This document shows positions 53,362-61,149 of a stretch of DNA of 64,000 bases, piece by piece (position 1 is the first letter of the stretch; each line of letters begins with the position of its first letter). The stretch comes from Puia sp. (lineage in GTDB: Bacteria; Bacteroidota; Bacteroidia; Chitinophagales; Chitinophagaceae): NCBI GenBank assembly GCA_031292515.1, contig JARLGZ010000080.1, forward strand, positions 1 to 64,000, given 5' to 3'. The notes beneath the pieces are model-generated. The model was not told the DNA's origin. It made no database searches and was given only the letters and a program-made list of their open reading frames with translations. Both the position numbers and the translations under genes were made by a program.

Positions 53362-54612
53362 TCACCGGCTGGCGACCGGTCTGCCCGGGCCTGCTTTTGT
53401 CTTTCCGGCCTGCGGTCTTTCAAAAAAGGCCACGCTGCCACCTACCCATTCTTTGTCCTGGTTATAACGGACACCGATCATTTTACCTTTGCTGAGACGC
53501 GCCAGGTTGATGGCCGGTCTGGGTCTCGGATCTCCCTCTTTCCAAAGATACATTATACGTATCTCTGCTTTGGCGGGTTTATCCGGGGTCAGGATACAGT
53601 CGGCATAGTCCACCTTCTTTTGCAGGATCCAATTGGCGGGGTCTTTTATTTTGTAAAGATCTTCCGCCGTCAGGTCGATGATGACACCCTGACCCGCAAA
53701 GGAGAAAAGGGGTTTGAGGACATAGTTTTCCAGGTCGTAAGGGATCTGCGTGATCTCGTTTAAAAAGAAGGTAGGGGGCACAAAGGGATGTCGGATGAAC
53801 GGCATCGTAAATTTGCTGACGCGATAAAACCAATTGGGGTGGGTGACCCATTTTACATTCAGGGGCTGCCGGATATCTATATGGGGACCGATGTCTTCTT
53901 TCCGGGCATTCAGTTCGTCGAAGATGATGCGGTTGTAGATTCGTTTTACGGGCGTTTTCATACCGGATCCCTCACGGATATAGAACAGATCTTTTCCTTC
54001 CAGGATCAGTTCCGTCAGGCACACGGGCTGTATACCGAGATAGTCGCGGGTACAGTAGAAATCGATCTTTGTTTTTTGCTTATGCGGGTTGATTTCCAGG
54101 AGGATCGTGTTTTCGGGGGGCGTGTCGCCCAATATGACCTGCTTCAGCAATTCTATATATCCGGTATGATCCAGCCCATCCAGGTACTGACTGTATCCTG
54201 CGGGCAGGGGCAGATAATTGCCGAGCAGATCCGGGTACCATGCCTGGAACCCATACAAACTGGGAAACCCCTGCATTTCTATCAGCTGCGGTTCCAGGTT
54301 GCCCATCCCATCATTGCAGATGCCAAAATCGAAAACCAGGAAATGACAGTGGTCGTTTTCATCGGGCACCCTGTCTCCCGGAGAAATGGATCGTTCGGTA
54401 ATGGATTTAAAGGAGGGGTCGAGCATGAAATCGATGATTTTTTCGCAAACCTCCTTCATCTGCTCGCCAAAAGAAAAAGGCACGAATACAGGCGTTTCCG
54501 CAATCCTGAATTCGATGGCGCCCGGGTATCTCTTGTCCAGATCTTTCAGGAAGGCCTCATATTGTTCCTTTGTAAAGGCATCGTTGTATGCTTCTCTTAA
54601 AGCCGGCACCAT
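53362..54612 (-). CDS. Hypothetical protein with ATP-grasp-like features
   Basis: The 416-residue cytoplasmic protein has in its C-terminal third NYVLKPLFSFAGQGVIIDLTAEDL and WILQKKVDYADC, which resemble the nucleotide-binding lysine/glycine loop and substrate strand of ATP-grasp ligases such as glutathionylspermidine-synthase relatives; PHIDIRQPLNVKWVTHPNWFYR is also conserved-looking. The first third lacks a known fold. It follows a glutamine amidotransferase-like gene on the same strand, with a repeat element between them. Joint amide or peptide ligation is a guess. Confidence 0.6.
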   Translation of the reverse strand: MVPALREAYNDAFTKEQYEAFLKDLDKRYPGAIEFRIAETPVFVPFSFGEQMKEVCEKIIDFMLDPSFKSITERSISPGDRVPDENDHCHFLVFDFGICNDGMGNLEPQLIEMQGFPSLYGFQAWYPDLLGNYLPLPAGYSQYLDGLDHTGYIELLKQVILGDTPPENTILLEINPHKQKTKIDFYCTRDYLGIQPVCLTELILEGKDLFYIREGSGMKTPVKRIYNRIIFDELNARKEDIGPHIDIRQPLNVKWVTHPNWFYRVSKFTMPFIRHPFVPPTFFLNEITQIPYDLENYVLKPLFSFAGQGVIIDLTAEDLYKIKDPANWILQKKVDYADCILTPDKPAKAEIRIMYLWKEGDPRPRPAINLARLSKGKMIGVRYNQDKEWVGGSVAFFERPQAGKTKAGPGRPVASR

Positions 54613-54646
54613 CGTTATCGTATTTTAGGAAAGATACAGCGTTTTT

Positions 54647-54796
54647 GTGAGTGGTGAGTGGTCAGTGGTGAGTGGTGTTCCCATGTCTTTCGGCTTTAAT
54701 AAGGGTATATCAACTCGCGACCGTTGTACTCCACCCGCTAAAGTGGTCCTTACAGAATCTTTTACGACACTCACCACTGACCACTCCCCACTCACA
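54647..54796. repeat. Two-armed heptamer repeat element (family copy 4)
   Basis: Left arm GTGAGTGGTGAGTGGTCAG and more, right arm CTTTTACGACACTCACC continuing to CCACTCAC. The core differs from copies 3 and 5 and carries no clear GAGGGGAGC hairpin. The right arm ends four bases from the amidotransferase stop codon; the left arm begins about 35 bp before the start of the ATP-grasp-like gene. Confidence 0.8.
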
Positions 54797-54799
54797 GTA

Positions 54800-55639
54800 T
54801 CAGCGACTCCCCGCCGTGGCAACTTCCAACGCCTCATCCAGGAAGTTGGGAATGACATGACTGGACGTCCACCGGATTTTGTCGGGGTCGTCGAGCTGTG
54901 CGATCATACTTTGCCATTTCTCTTCTCCATGCTCGGCAATGACGATCTTTTTCCTGTCCTCACGTTGAAGATACATGCTCATTCCTTCGGCATCCGCTTC
55001 GGGATGGAATTGAGTGCCAACCATGCTATCGTTAAACCGGATAGCCATGATGGCCCTTTCCAGTGGCACATGCGGCCGTTCTTTTTCGATGGCCAGCACG
55101 CGGGCGCCCATTTCATCCAGCTTTCGGGGGTCTGAGCCGACGACCTGGTAATTGCGACTGTCAACCGCGTAGAACGGGTCCTGGAGACCGGTGAAAAGAG
55201 GATCCTCTTTCCCGGTTCCGACCATATGGACGGGGAAAACCCCGAAAGCGGTCGATCGGCGGCGGGTCACCCGGGCGATCGAATAATGGCGGCAGGCCAA
55301 TTGAAAGGAATGGCAAATAAACAGTATATGTTTCCTATCCTGCAGAGGGGCCTTCCGGTTATGTGTTTCCACCTGCCGGAGCCAGTCAAAATAATTGTTC
55401 TCCCAGACGCTATGCTCACTTTCGAGCGGACTTCCGGGGCCTCCGCTGGAGAGGTATAGGTCATAGGACAGATCGGGGACCTTGTTTTCGAGCCTTACCT
55501 CGAATTCATCCCGGGAGAGGTCCAGGCCATGAGTTTCGGCATATCGATCGAGAAGGCTCCTCAGACACCGCATTCCCTGGTTGGGCTGGCCTTCATAAAG
55601 ATCCAGGATCGCCACACGTATTTTCCCTGTCTTGCGCAT
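54800..55639 (-). CDS. Class I glutamine amidotransferase-like protein
   Basis: The 279-residue GATase1 fold carries the catalytic triad C109 (FICHSFQLACRHY), H212 and E214 (GTQFHPEAD), plus an oxyanion-type SSGGPGSPLES loop. The nucleophile elbow reads CHSFQ instead of the usual CxGxQ/CLG form. Annotated relatives are often called GMP synthase-like, but no synthase domain is present. It probably releases ammonia from glutamine or hydrolyses a gamma-glutamyl bond, possibly for the ATP-grasp-like protein encoded next to it. Confidence 0.82.
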   Translation of the reverse strand: MRKTGKIRVAILDLYEGQPNQGMRCLRSLLDRYAETHGLDLSRDEFEVRLENKVPDLSYDLYLSSGGPGSPLESEHSVWENNYFDWLRQVETHNRKAPLQDRKHILFICHSFQLACRHYSIARVTRRRSTAFGVFPVHMVGTGKEDPLFTGLQDPFYAVDSRNYQVVGSDPRKLDEMGARVLAIEKERPHVPLERAIMAIRFNDSMVGTQFHPEADAEGMSMYLQREDRKKIVIAEHGEEKWQSMIAQLDDPDKIRWTSSHVIPNFLDEALEVATAGSR

Positions 55640-55649
55640 GGCTGCAAAC

Positions 55650-56360
55650 TTAAGAATTCCACTCTATCAATTGATAGAAATCGGATTTAAAACTGTCCCC
55701 GATCGGAATGATCTTTTTGCCGACATAGATCTCGTTGCGGGCAATCGAATCGATATGCGAAATGGAAACGATAAAGGAACGATGGACCCGGATGAACTCG
55801 TCGGGCGGAAGCTTCTGCGAGAATGATTTTAGATTATTGAGCGTGAGGATGGGATCCGACTTTCCCTTGAGGTATATCTGCGTATAGTCTTTCATCCCTT
55901 CGCAGAACAGGATGTCTTCGAATTTTATCTTTATGATCTTATATTCCGATTTGATGAATACGAAACGGTTGCTCCTGCCCTGTTGAATATAGATCGTTGT
56001 CGACAGGTAGTCTTTGATCTTGTTCATCGTGCTGAGAAAGAGTTCGAAGGACAGGGGGCGTCTCAGGAAACTAAAGATGTCCATATCCGTCTCTTTTTTC
56101 TCCATATCCTGCTTGCCGGCGATACAGATGACGATCGGGTAATAGCTGGTCTCCCTTAACCGGAGCATGATCGCATTGTCCAGCAGACGGATATCCCAGA
56201 AGATGATATCGGCTTTATGATGGGTTACCAGGTGATAGACGTCGGAAGGGGATTCGCATTTGCCGGAAAAATGGAGCCGGGGGGTCTTGGCAATGTACTC
56301 GCGTAAAAGCGCACTTTGCTTGTTATCATCTTCTACAACGATACAATTCAGCTTTTGCAT
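55650..56360 (-). CDS. LytTR-family response regulator
   Basis: The 236-residue regulator has a receiver domain with E10-D12 and phosphoacceptor D56 (DIIFWDIRLLDN) and a C-terminal LytTR DNA-binding domain (FVFIKSEYKIIKIKFEDILFCEGMKDYTQIYL...FIRVHRSFIVSISHIDSI). It starts 4 bp after the outer membrane barrel gene stop and is probably cotranscribed with it and the DUF4270 gene. A cognate LytS-type kinase is not nearby. The WDIRLLDN in place of the usual DIxMP(x)(x)G is atypical. Confidence 0.9.
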   Translation of the reverse strand: MQKLNCIVVEDDNKQSALLREYIAKTPRLHFSGKCESPSDVYHLVTHHKADIIFWDIRLLDNAIMLRLRETSYYPIVICIAGKQDMEKKETDMDIFSFLRRPLSFELFLSTMNKIKDYLSTTIYIQQGRSNRFVFIKSEYKIIKIKFEDILFCEGMKDYTQIYLKGKSDPILTLNNLKSFSQKLPPDEFIRVHRSFIVSISHIDSIARNEIYVGKKIIPIGDSFKSDFYQLIEWNS

Positions 56361-56364
56361 GGTT

Positions 56365-57615
56365 CTAATCCCATTTTCTGCCCCTTGTATTCCAGACCTC
56401 CCTGAAGGAGAGCGCGAATGTCAGGTTCACATATTTTTCTTTTACCAGATCGTTGGAGGTGGTCCCCTTGATCCCATATTGCAATACGATACTATAGCTC
56501 AAAGGGCTTTTCAGGGCGTTGACGCCATAACCTATCGTCAGCCCCATGTCTTTTATCTGTTCGCCATTGGCGCTCAGGTAGGAGTTGCCATAATAGACAC
56601 CGGACTGAAAATAGCTTTTTTCGACCCGGGTATTGTAGAAGGCCTTCTTCCTGGAGATCTCGAAGCCCGCGGATACTTTTTGGCTGTTCTCCAACTGGTA
56701 GTTATTGCCGGAATAGTTCAGCGAGGACCAGCCCTGGTATCTGTAATCACCTACGATCGTGTATTTCTTATCCTTTGTCAGCGCGAAGCCAAAGCCATAG
56801 GTGTTAGGGAGAGAGAAATAGCTCTCCCTCAGCGTCTTGGAATAAAGCGTCGTAGAATCGGGCCCCAACACCGTCTGGGTATACTGGGCAAACAGGTCAG
56901 ACCTGTGAGAATAGGTCGCACCCAGCGAGTAGTCCCAGTGTTTGTTGATCTTTCCAAACGCCTGTATACCATAATCGGCAACGAGATTGGTCAGGTTCAT
57001 ATTGTTCGTCGTCGAGACCAGCGTGGCGTAACTCGCGCTTTGAAGAATATCTTTCTGGGAGATGGTCCCGAACAGGTAAGCCAGGTCCACTCCCACAGAG
57101 ATATGATGAAAGAACTCGTATGAATTTGCCCAATACACCTTATTGGTACTGCCATAACCCTGGTAGAAGTGATTGACCGATTCGGTGGTACTCCCCTGGA
57201 TGATGGCCGGGGCGTTGAATTCATAGTTCTCCGAGCTGAAGGGCGTGAGACCAAAACTGGTTCCCCAGTGTTTGGATACCTTCATGCCCAAGACCAGTCT
57301 CCGGAAGCTGATATCCGCAGATTGATTGTTGGAAGCGTCCACCGGCGTGCCGGTATAATCGATAAAGCTGCCTCTCAGACCCAGTTCTGCCGTAAAGATC
57401 TGGTTGTCCAGTGCGCTGAACGAGGCCGGATTATTATTGATCAGGAAATGCGAGGACCGGTAAGCGATACCCGTATTGGCCAGCCCCGAAGTCCGGTTAT
57501 AAAAATTATCGTCCAGGTCACCGATTCCAAGAATGGAATAAGGGGAATTATTGGATTGGGCGTATAGCCCCAGTGTGGAGAGAGACGAGAAGAATATGAG
57601 TAGGCTGAATTTCAT
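56365..57615 (-). CDS. Outer membrane beta-barrel protein
   Basis: Signal peptide (MKFSLLIFFSSLSTLGLYAQ), then NNSPYSILGIGDLDDNFYNRTSGLANTGIAYRSSHFLINNNPASFSALDN, a start shared with FadL-like or PorV-like barrels of Bacteroidota, and regularly alternating beta strands to the end (416 aa). It might be a transporter for hydrophobic compounds or a T9SS-related barrel; the sequence alone does not decide. It lies 25 bp downstream of the DUF4270 gene on the same strand. Confidence 0.75.
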   Translation of the reverse strand: MKFSLLIFFSSLSTLGLYAQSNNSPYSILGIGDLDDNFYNRTSGLANTGIAYRSSHFLINNNPASFSALDNQIFTAELGLRGSFIDYTGTPVDASNNQSADISFRRLVLGMKVSKHWGTSFGLTPFSSENYEFNAPAIIQGSTTESVNHFYQGYGSTNKVYWANSYEFFHHISVGVDLAYLFGTISQKDILQSASYATLVSTTNNMNLTNLVADYGIQAFGKINKHWDYSLGATYSHRSDLFAQYTQTVLGPDSTTLYSKTLRESYFSLPNTYGFGFALTKDKKYTIVGDYRYQGWSSLNYSGNNYQLENSQKVSAGFEISRKKAFYNTRVEKSYFQSGVYYGNSYLSANGEQIKDMGLTIGYGVNALKSPLSYSIVLQYGIKGTTSNDLVKEKYVNLTFALSFREVWNTRGRKWD

Positions 57616-57640
57616 TGCCGTATAATTCTGGTTATAATTA

Positions 57641-59038
57641 CTAGAACTGCTGCTTAAGAGATATATAATATACTTTTAATGTTACCCTGTTTTCTACCGA
57701 GGCCTGGAACCTGTCCGGGAGCACCATTCTGTTCAGGCTGGTGTCATTCGCCGGTGCCGGCATGTTGAGAAAAAGTCCGTCCAGGTTGACGGTGCCCGTC
57801 AAACCTGCCTGCTGCTGGATATAAGCCGACAGATCGTAGGTATAGAAGGTGTTCCCGGGGTTCAGGTAATCTATGGAGAGATTTCCTGTCTGCGCCGATC
57901 CGTTCAAGGTCAGGGGGCTGCCTATCAGGTTGTTCTGGTCGGTGACATAGAGTTCCAGCACGGGGGGAAGTCGGTAATTCGTATTATTATAGGTGCCTAT
58001 TTTTGGTTTTACGATCAACTGCGCTCTCAAAATACTCAGGTAGTCGGGTCTTAGCAGGATCGTTGAAAGATACGGGAAGGTCATTTTGATCTTTAACCCC
58101 GTGAGAGGCTGGAGATAGGCATTGTTCCCGGTGGCCGTAGAAGGCGTCTCGGGAGGAGCCTGTACGGGCTGTACCGGCAGCACCAGGTTGTTGAGCGGGG
58201 TAGCCGTCCTGTCCGTGGTAATGCTATTAAATTGATAAGCCTTGTTGCTCAGCTGGAAATCCGCAAATTTATTGGTCGTGACCAGGGTCGGCTCATGATA
58301 ATAGATGCGCATCACCATCGAATCCTTGAATCCATAGAGCGCCGAGGGGTTGGGGTCGAGGGAAGAGACGCACAAACCCTTGAAGAACTGGAGAAAAGTA
58401 CTGTTGATCTTTACCGTATCGGATTGATTCCTCAACATGGTGAAAAGCCGCTGGCCGAGTGCGTCCGACATTTTTATGCGGATGGTATCGTTCTCGAAAA
58501 GAGAAGTATAGCCCGCCGTAGGGGTTACCACCAAGTTGCTGACCGATCCAAGCATCGTCGGATCGACCGGGAAGGAACTGTTGGTAAAGAATGTTGACTG
58601 CAGATACGGCAAAAGGATCTGCGAGGTCAGCTGGTTCACCTTATAGCTGACCGGCCGGGTGGTATCGCCATAATAATTATGGTTTATCCGCATGATCAGG
58701 GCTATGGAATCATAATCCGAGTTGATGGTAAGGGCGGGAATAGAGGCGGGTGCGACCTGGAAAAAGCTTTTGGAGTTTACCACCCCGAATTGATTGTCCA
58801 GGTAGCTGCCGACCAGGGCGGTTCCGGTGCCGGCGCTGGCAATGGAATCTACTAAAACGGTGGAAAGATTCACACTTAACGTATCGACCACAACAACTAA
58901 GGCATTACTGTTGTTCTGTACAAAGCTATTGCCGAAAGTGATGGTAGGCTCTTTTTGACAGCAAACCAGGAAAAAAACAGCCAAAAACGGTAACAAAAAA
59001 ACGATTCGCTCTTTTCTGCAATTAGTATTTTTAGTCAT
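57641..59038 (-). CDS. DUF4270 lipoprotein
   Basis: The 465-residue protein has a lipoprotein signal (FLLPFLAVFFLVCC-Q) and the DUF4270 pattern DTLSVNLSTVLVDSIASAGTGTALVGSYLDNQFGVVNSKSFFQV...DYDSIALIMRINHNYYGDTTRPVSYKVNQL. It is an exported protein of unknown function, widespread in Bacteroidota and likely cell-surface associated. First gene of a three-gene operon with the barrel and the LytTR regulator. Confidence 0.85.
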   Translation of the reverse strand: MTKNTNCRKERIVFLLPFLAVFFLVCCQKEPTITFGNSFVQNNSNALVVVVDTLSVNLSTVLVDSIASAGTGTALVGSYLDNQFGVVNSKSFFQVAPASIPALTINSDYDSIALIMRINHNYYGDTTRPVSYKVNQLTSQILLPYLQSTFFTNSSFPVDPTMLGSVSNLVVTPTAGYTSLFENDTIRIKMSDALGQRLFTMLRNQSDTVKINSTFLQFFKGLCVSSLDPNPSALYGFKDSMVMRIYYHEPTLVTTNKFADFQLSNKAYQFNSITTDRTATPLNNLVLPVQPVQAPPETPSTATGNNAYLQPLTGLKIKMTFPYLSTILLRPDYLSILRAQLIVKPKIGTYNNTNYRLPPVLELYVTDQNNLIGSPLTLNGSAQTGNLSIDYLNPGNTFYTYDLSAYIQQQAGLTGTVNLDGLFLNMPAPANDTSLNRMVLPDRFQASVENRVTLKVYYISLKQQF

Positions 59039-59454
59039 GCGGATATCTTGTCTGGCTTGTAAGTTGTTGTAAGTGACGCATTTGTGCCGGCCTGATATTT
59101 GTAAGTTTTTGCAATAATAAGGGGCTTACCTGTTACTATTTTGTTAGTATGGATTAATGGCTATAATAAAGCGATCAATCGGCATTTTTTATATACGAAT
59201 TACAGGCTTGCCCGGCCAAAGATAGTAAAAAAGCGATCATAAAAAAGCTGGCTGCTAAATCGGATGGTTCGCCCTTTCTGACGGCGAAAACCCATTTCAC
59301 CGGGTATTTGCGGCAAAAATACCGGAAAGGGGGTGTTATTCTTTTTTTCGTATATGAAAAAAGCCGTATTGTCTATTAAAATGACCCGAAAATACATTTT
59401 AACGATTTTGCTACTGTGACTTCAAATACATTAGCGAAAAATATCGAAAAAATT
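59039..59454. other. Intergenic region between divergent DUF4270 and kelch genes
   Basis: AT-rich, with an imperfect palindrome at 59341-59363 (CTTTTTTTCG...ATGAAAAAAG). It should contain both promoters; no boxes were assigned with confidence and no gene was seen. Confidence 0.5.
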
Positions 59455-60546
59455 ATGAAGCGGATTAACATTTCGTTGTTATCGTTGATGTTATTGGTTA
59501 CGCTGTTCACCTTGTTTTCGTGTTCCAAAACTAGTCTGAGCTATTCCCAGGATGGAGACTGGGTCACCCGTGCGGCTTTTGGAGGAAGGGCAAGAGGTGA
59601 AGCAGTGTCCTTTACGATAGGAAATTACGCCTATGTCGCTACCGGATATGATCCCCAGAATCCCAATGTCCGTCTCACGGATACCTGGAAATTCGATCCT
59701 TCCGGATCAACCGGGACCTGGAGAAACCAGGAAGCGGACTATCCGGTTGGTCAAAGCCAGGCGACCGGTCGCAGCCAGGCGGTTGCTTTCGTCTGCAATA
59801 ACGGATTGGCGTATGTTGGATCCGGCTATGATGGTTATACTGCCTTAAGTGATTTCTACTCTTATGATCCGGTAGCCAATGCGTGGACCGCGATCGCTCC
59901 GCTGGCCGATAATATCAAAACCTATCCCCGGTATGATGCCGTTGCCTTTGGTATCCAGGATACCGGTTATGTAATGACCGGCAGCCTCGACCAGAGCAAC
60001 CTCTGGGGCGATGTATGGTCCTATTATCCAGGCACCAATACCTGGACCCAGTCTGTCAGCTTCCCGGGACAAGCCCGTACCCAGGCTGTCGCCTTTACCT
60101 ATAAAGACAGGGGATATGTAGTGACCGGCGTTGCCAACAATACGCAGCTCTATGATTTTTACCTGTTCGATCCCGCGAAACCGGATTCTTCGAAATGGTT
60201 CCAGCTGCGTAATATTGCCAATACGAGTTCCGACACGTATGACGACGGATATGTGAATATCGTTCGTCAGAACGCCGTGGCATTTGTCATGCTGGGCGTA
60301 CGCGACGGTGACCTGGCCTATCTCACGACCGGTAAGAACGGTTCTCTGTATACCACTACCTGGGAATATTATTTCGCCAATGACACCTGGAAAGAGAAGA
60401 CACCGCTGGAGGCCGGAGCCCGGGAGGGAGCCGTCGCTTTCACCGTGAGAAACAGGGGATATGTGTCAACCGGTTTATCGGGTACCACCGCATATAGCGA
60501 TTTATATGAGTGGCATCCGGATAGTGTACAGATCACCGGTAACTAG
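59455..60546 (+). CDS. Kelch-repeat (galactose oxidase-like beta-propeller) lipoprotein
   Basis: The ATG at 59455 gives a lipoprotein signal (ISLLSLMLLVTLFTLFSC-SK); an upstream GTG is less likely. About six kelch-type blades follow: AVSFTIGNYAYVATGYD...TWKFDP, AVAFVCNNGLAYVGSGYDG...YSYDP, AVAFGIQDTGYVMTGSLDQ...WSYYP, AVAFTYKDRGYVVTGVANN, AVAFVMLGVRDGDLAYLTTGKNG and AVAFTVRNRGYVSTGLSG. No catalytic residues of galactose oxidase are evident, so a binding role is more likely. It is followed 9 bp later by the DUF4907 gene. Confidence 0.88.
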   Translation: MKRINISLLSLMLLVTLFTLFSCSKTSLSYSQDGDWVTRAAFGGRARGEAVSFTIGNYAYVATGYDPQNPNVRLTDTWKFDPSGSTGTWRNQEADYPVGQSQATGRSQAVAFVCNNGLAYVGSGYDGYTALSDFYSYDPVANAWTAIAPLADNIKTYPRYDAVAFGIQDTGYVMTGSLDQSNLWGDVWSYYPGTNTWTQSVSFPGQARTQAVAFTYKDRGYVVTGVANNTQLYDFYLFDPAKPDSSKWFQLRNIANTSSDTYDDGYVNIVRQNAVAFVMLGVRDGDLAYLTTGKNGSLYTTTWEYYFANDTWKEKTPLEAGAREGAVAFTVRNRGYVSTGLSGTTAYSDLYEWHPDSVQITGN

Positions 60547-60555
60547 GAGGTCCAA

Positions 60556-60969
60556 ATGAAGAAGTTCAAATGGATCGCCGGCGGATTTGGCATCATGCTA
60601 TTGGTCGGGGTGGGGTTGCGGATGCGGCATAATCAGCAGGTGCAGTTTGAGAAGACCCATGTATACGTCCAGGCCAGACCCATCAGTACTTCCCTGGGTT
60701 GGGGTTACGAGATCGTGGTAGGGGATACCATCTTCATCCACCAGGAATTTATCCCGGCCATCCCGGGCAAACATGGTTTCCGTACGAAAGAAGACGCGAT
60801 GAAAGTCGGCATGAAGATCATCGATAAGATGAAGCACGGAAAAGTGGAAGCCATCACCGTGGGAGATCTGAGGGAAATGGGAATCATCGACAGCATTCCT
60901 GCCAACTCGATCCCGACCGTGATCCGGCCGCACCGCGATACCGTCGAACGCATGAGATTGCCGAAATAA
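60556..60969 (+). CDS. DUF4907 protein
   Basis: The 137-residue protein has one N-terminal membrane span (WIAGGFGIMLLVGVGL) and an exported domain with GWGYEIVVGDTIFIHQEFIPAIPGKHGFRTKEDAMKVGMKIIDKMKHGK, which fits the DUF4907 family of Bacteroidota (unknown function). AGGAGG overlaps the kelch stop and lies 6 bases before the ATG, an unusually strong Shine-Dalgarno sequence in this phylum, which suggests translational coupling to the kelch gene. Confidence 0.85.
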   Translation: MKKFKWIAGGFGIMLLVGVGLRMRHNQQVQFEKTHVYVQARPISTSLGWGYEIVVGDTIFIHQEFIPAIPGKHGFRTKEDAMKVGMKIIDKMKHGKVEAITVGDLREMGIIDSIPANSIPTVIRPHRDTVERMRLPK

Positions 60970-61045
60970 GGTTTTTTGAAGATCCGCAAAGCGGCTTTAT
61001 AATAACCCGGCATACCCCAACAGGTCATAATCATTTCAACATAGG

Positions 61046-61075
61046 AAGGGACCGGTCGCAAGACCGGTCCCTTTC
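61046..61075 (+). terminator. Terminator after the DUF4907 gene
   Basis: AAGGGACCGGTC pairs perfectly with GACCGGTCCCTT (12 bp) around a GCAA tetraloop, followed by a short TTT. Confidence 0.75.
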
Positions 61076-61149
61076 GTATAAATTAGTTTCTGCCAATTAG
61101 CCGGGACTTCTTATTTTGCGCATCCTTTATTCATCTATACATTAGTAAC

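Noticed and set aside
59200-59397. 65-codon minus-strand frame before the DUF4270 gene
   Set aside because: It is unsupported by composition or context and falls in the promoter region between divergent genes.
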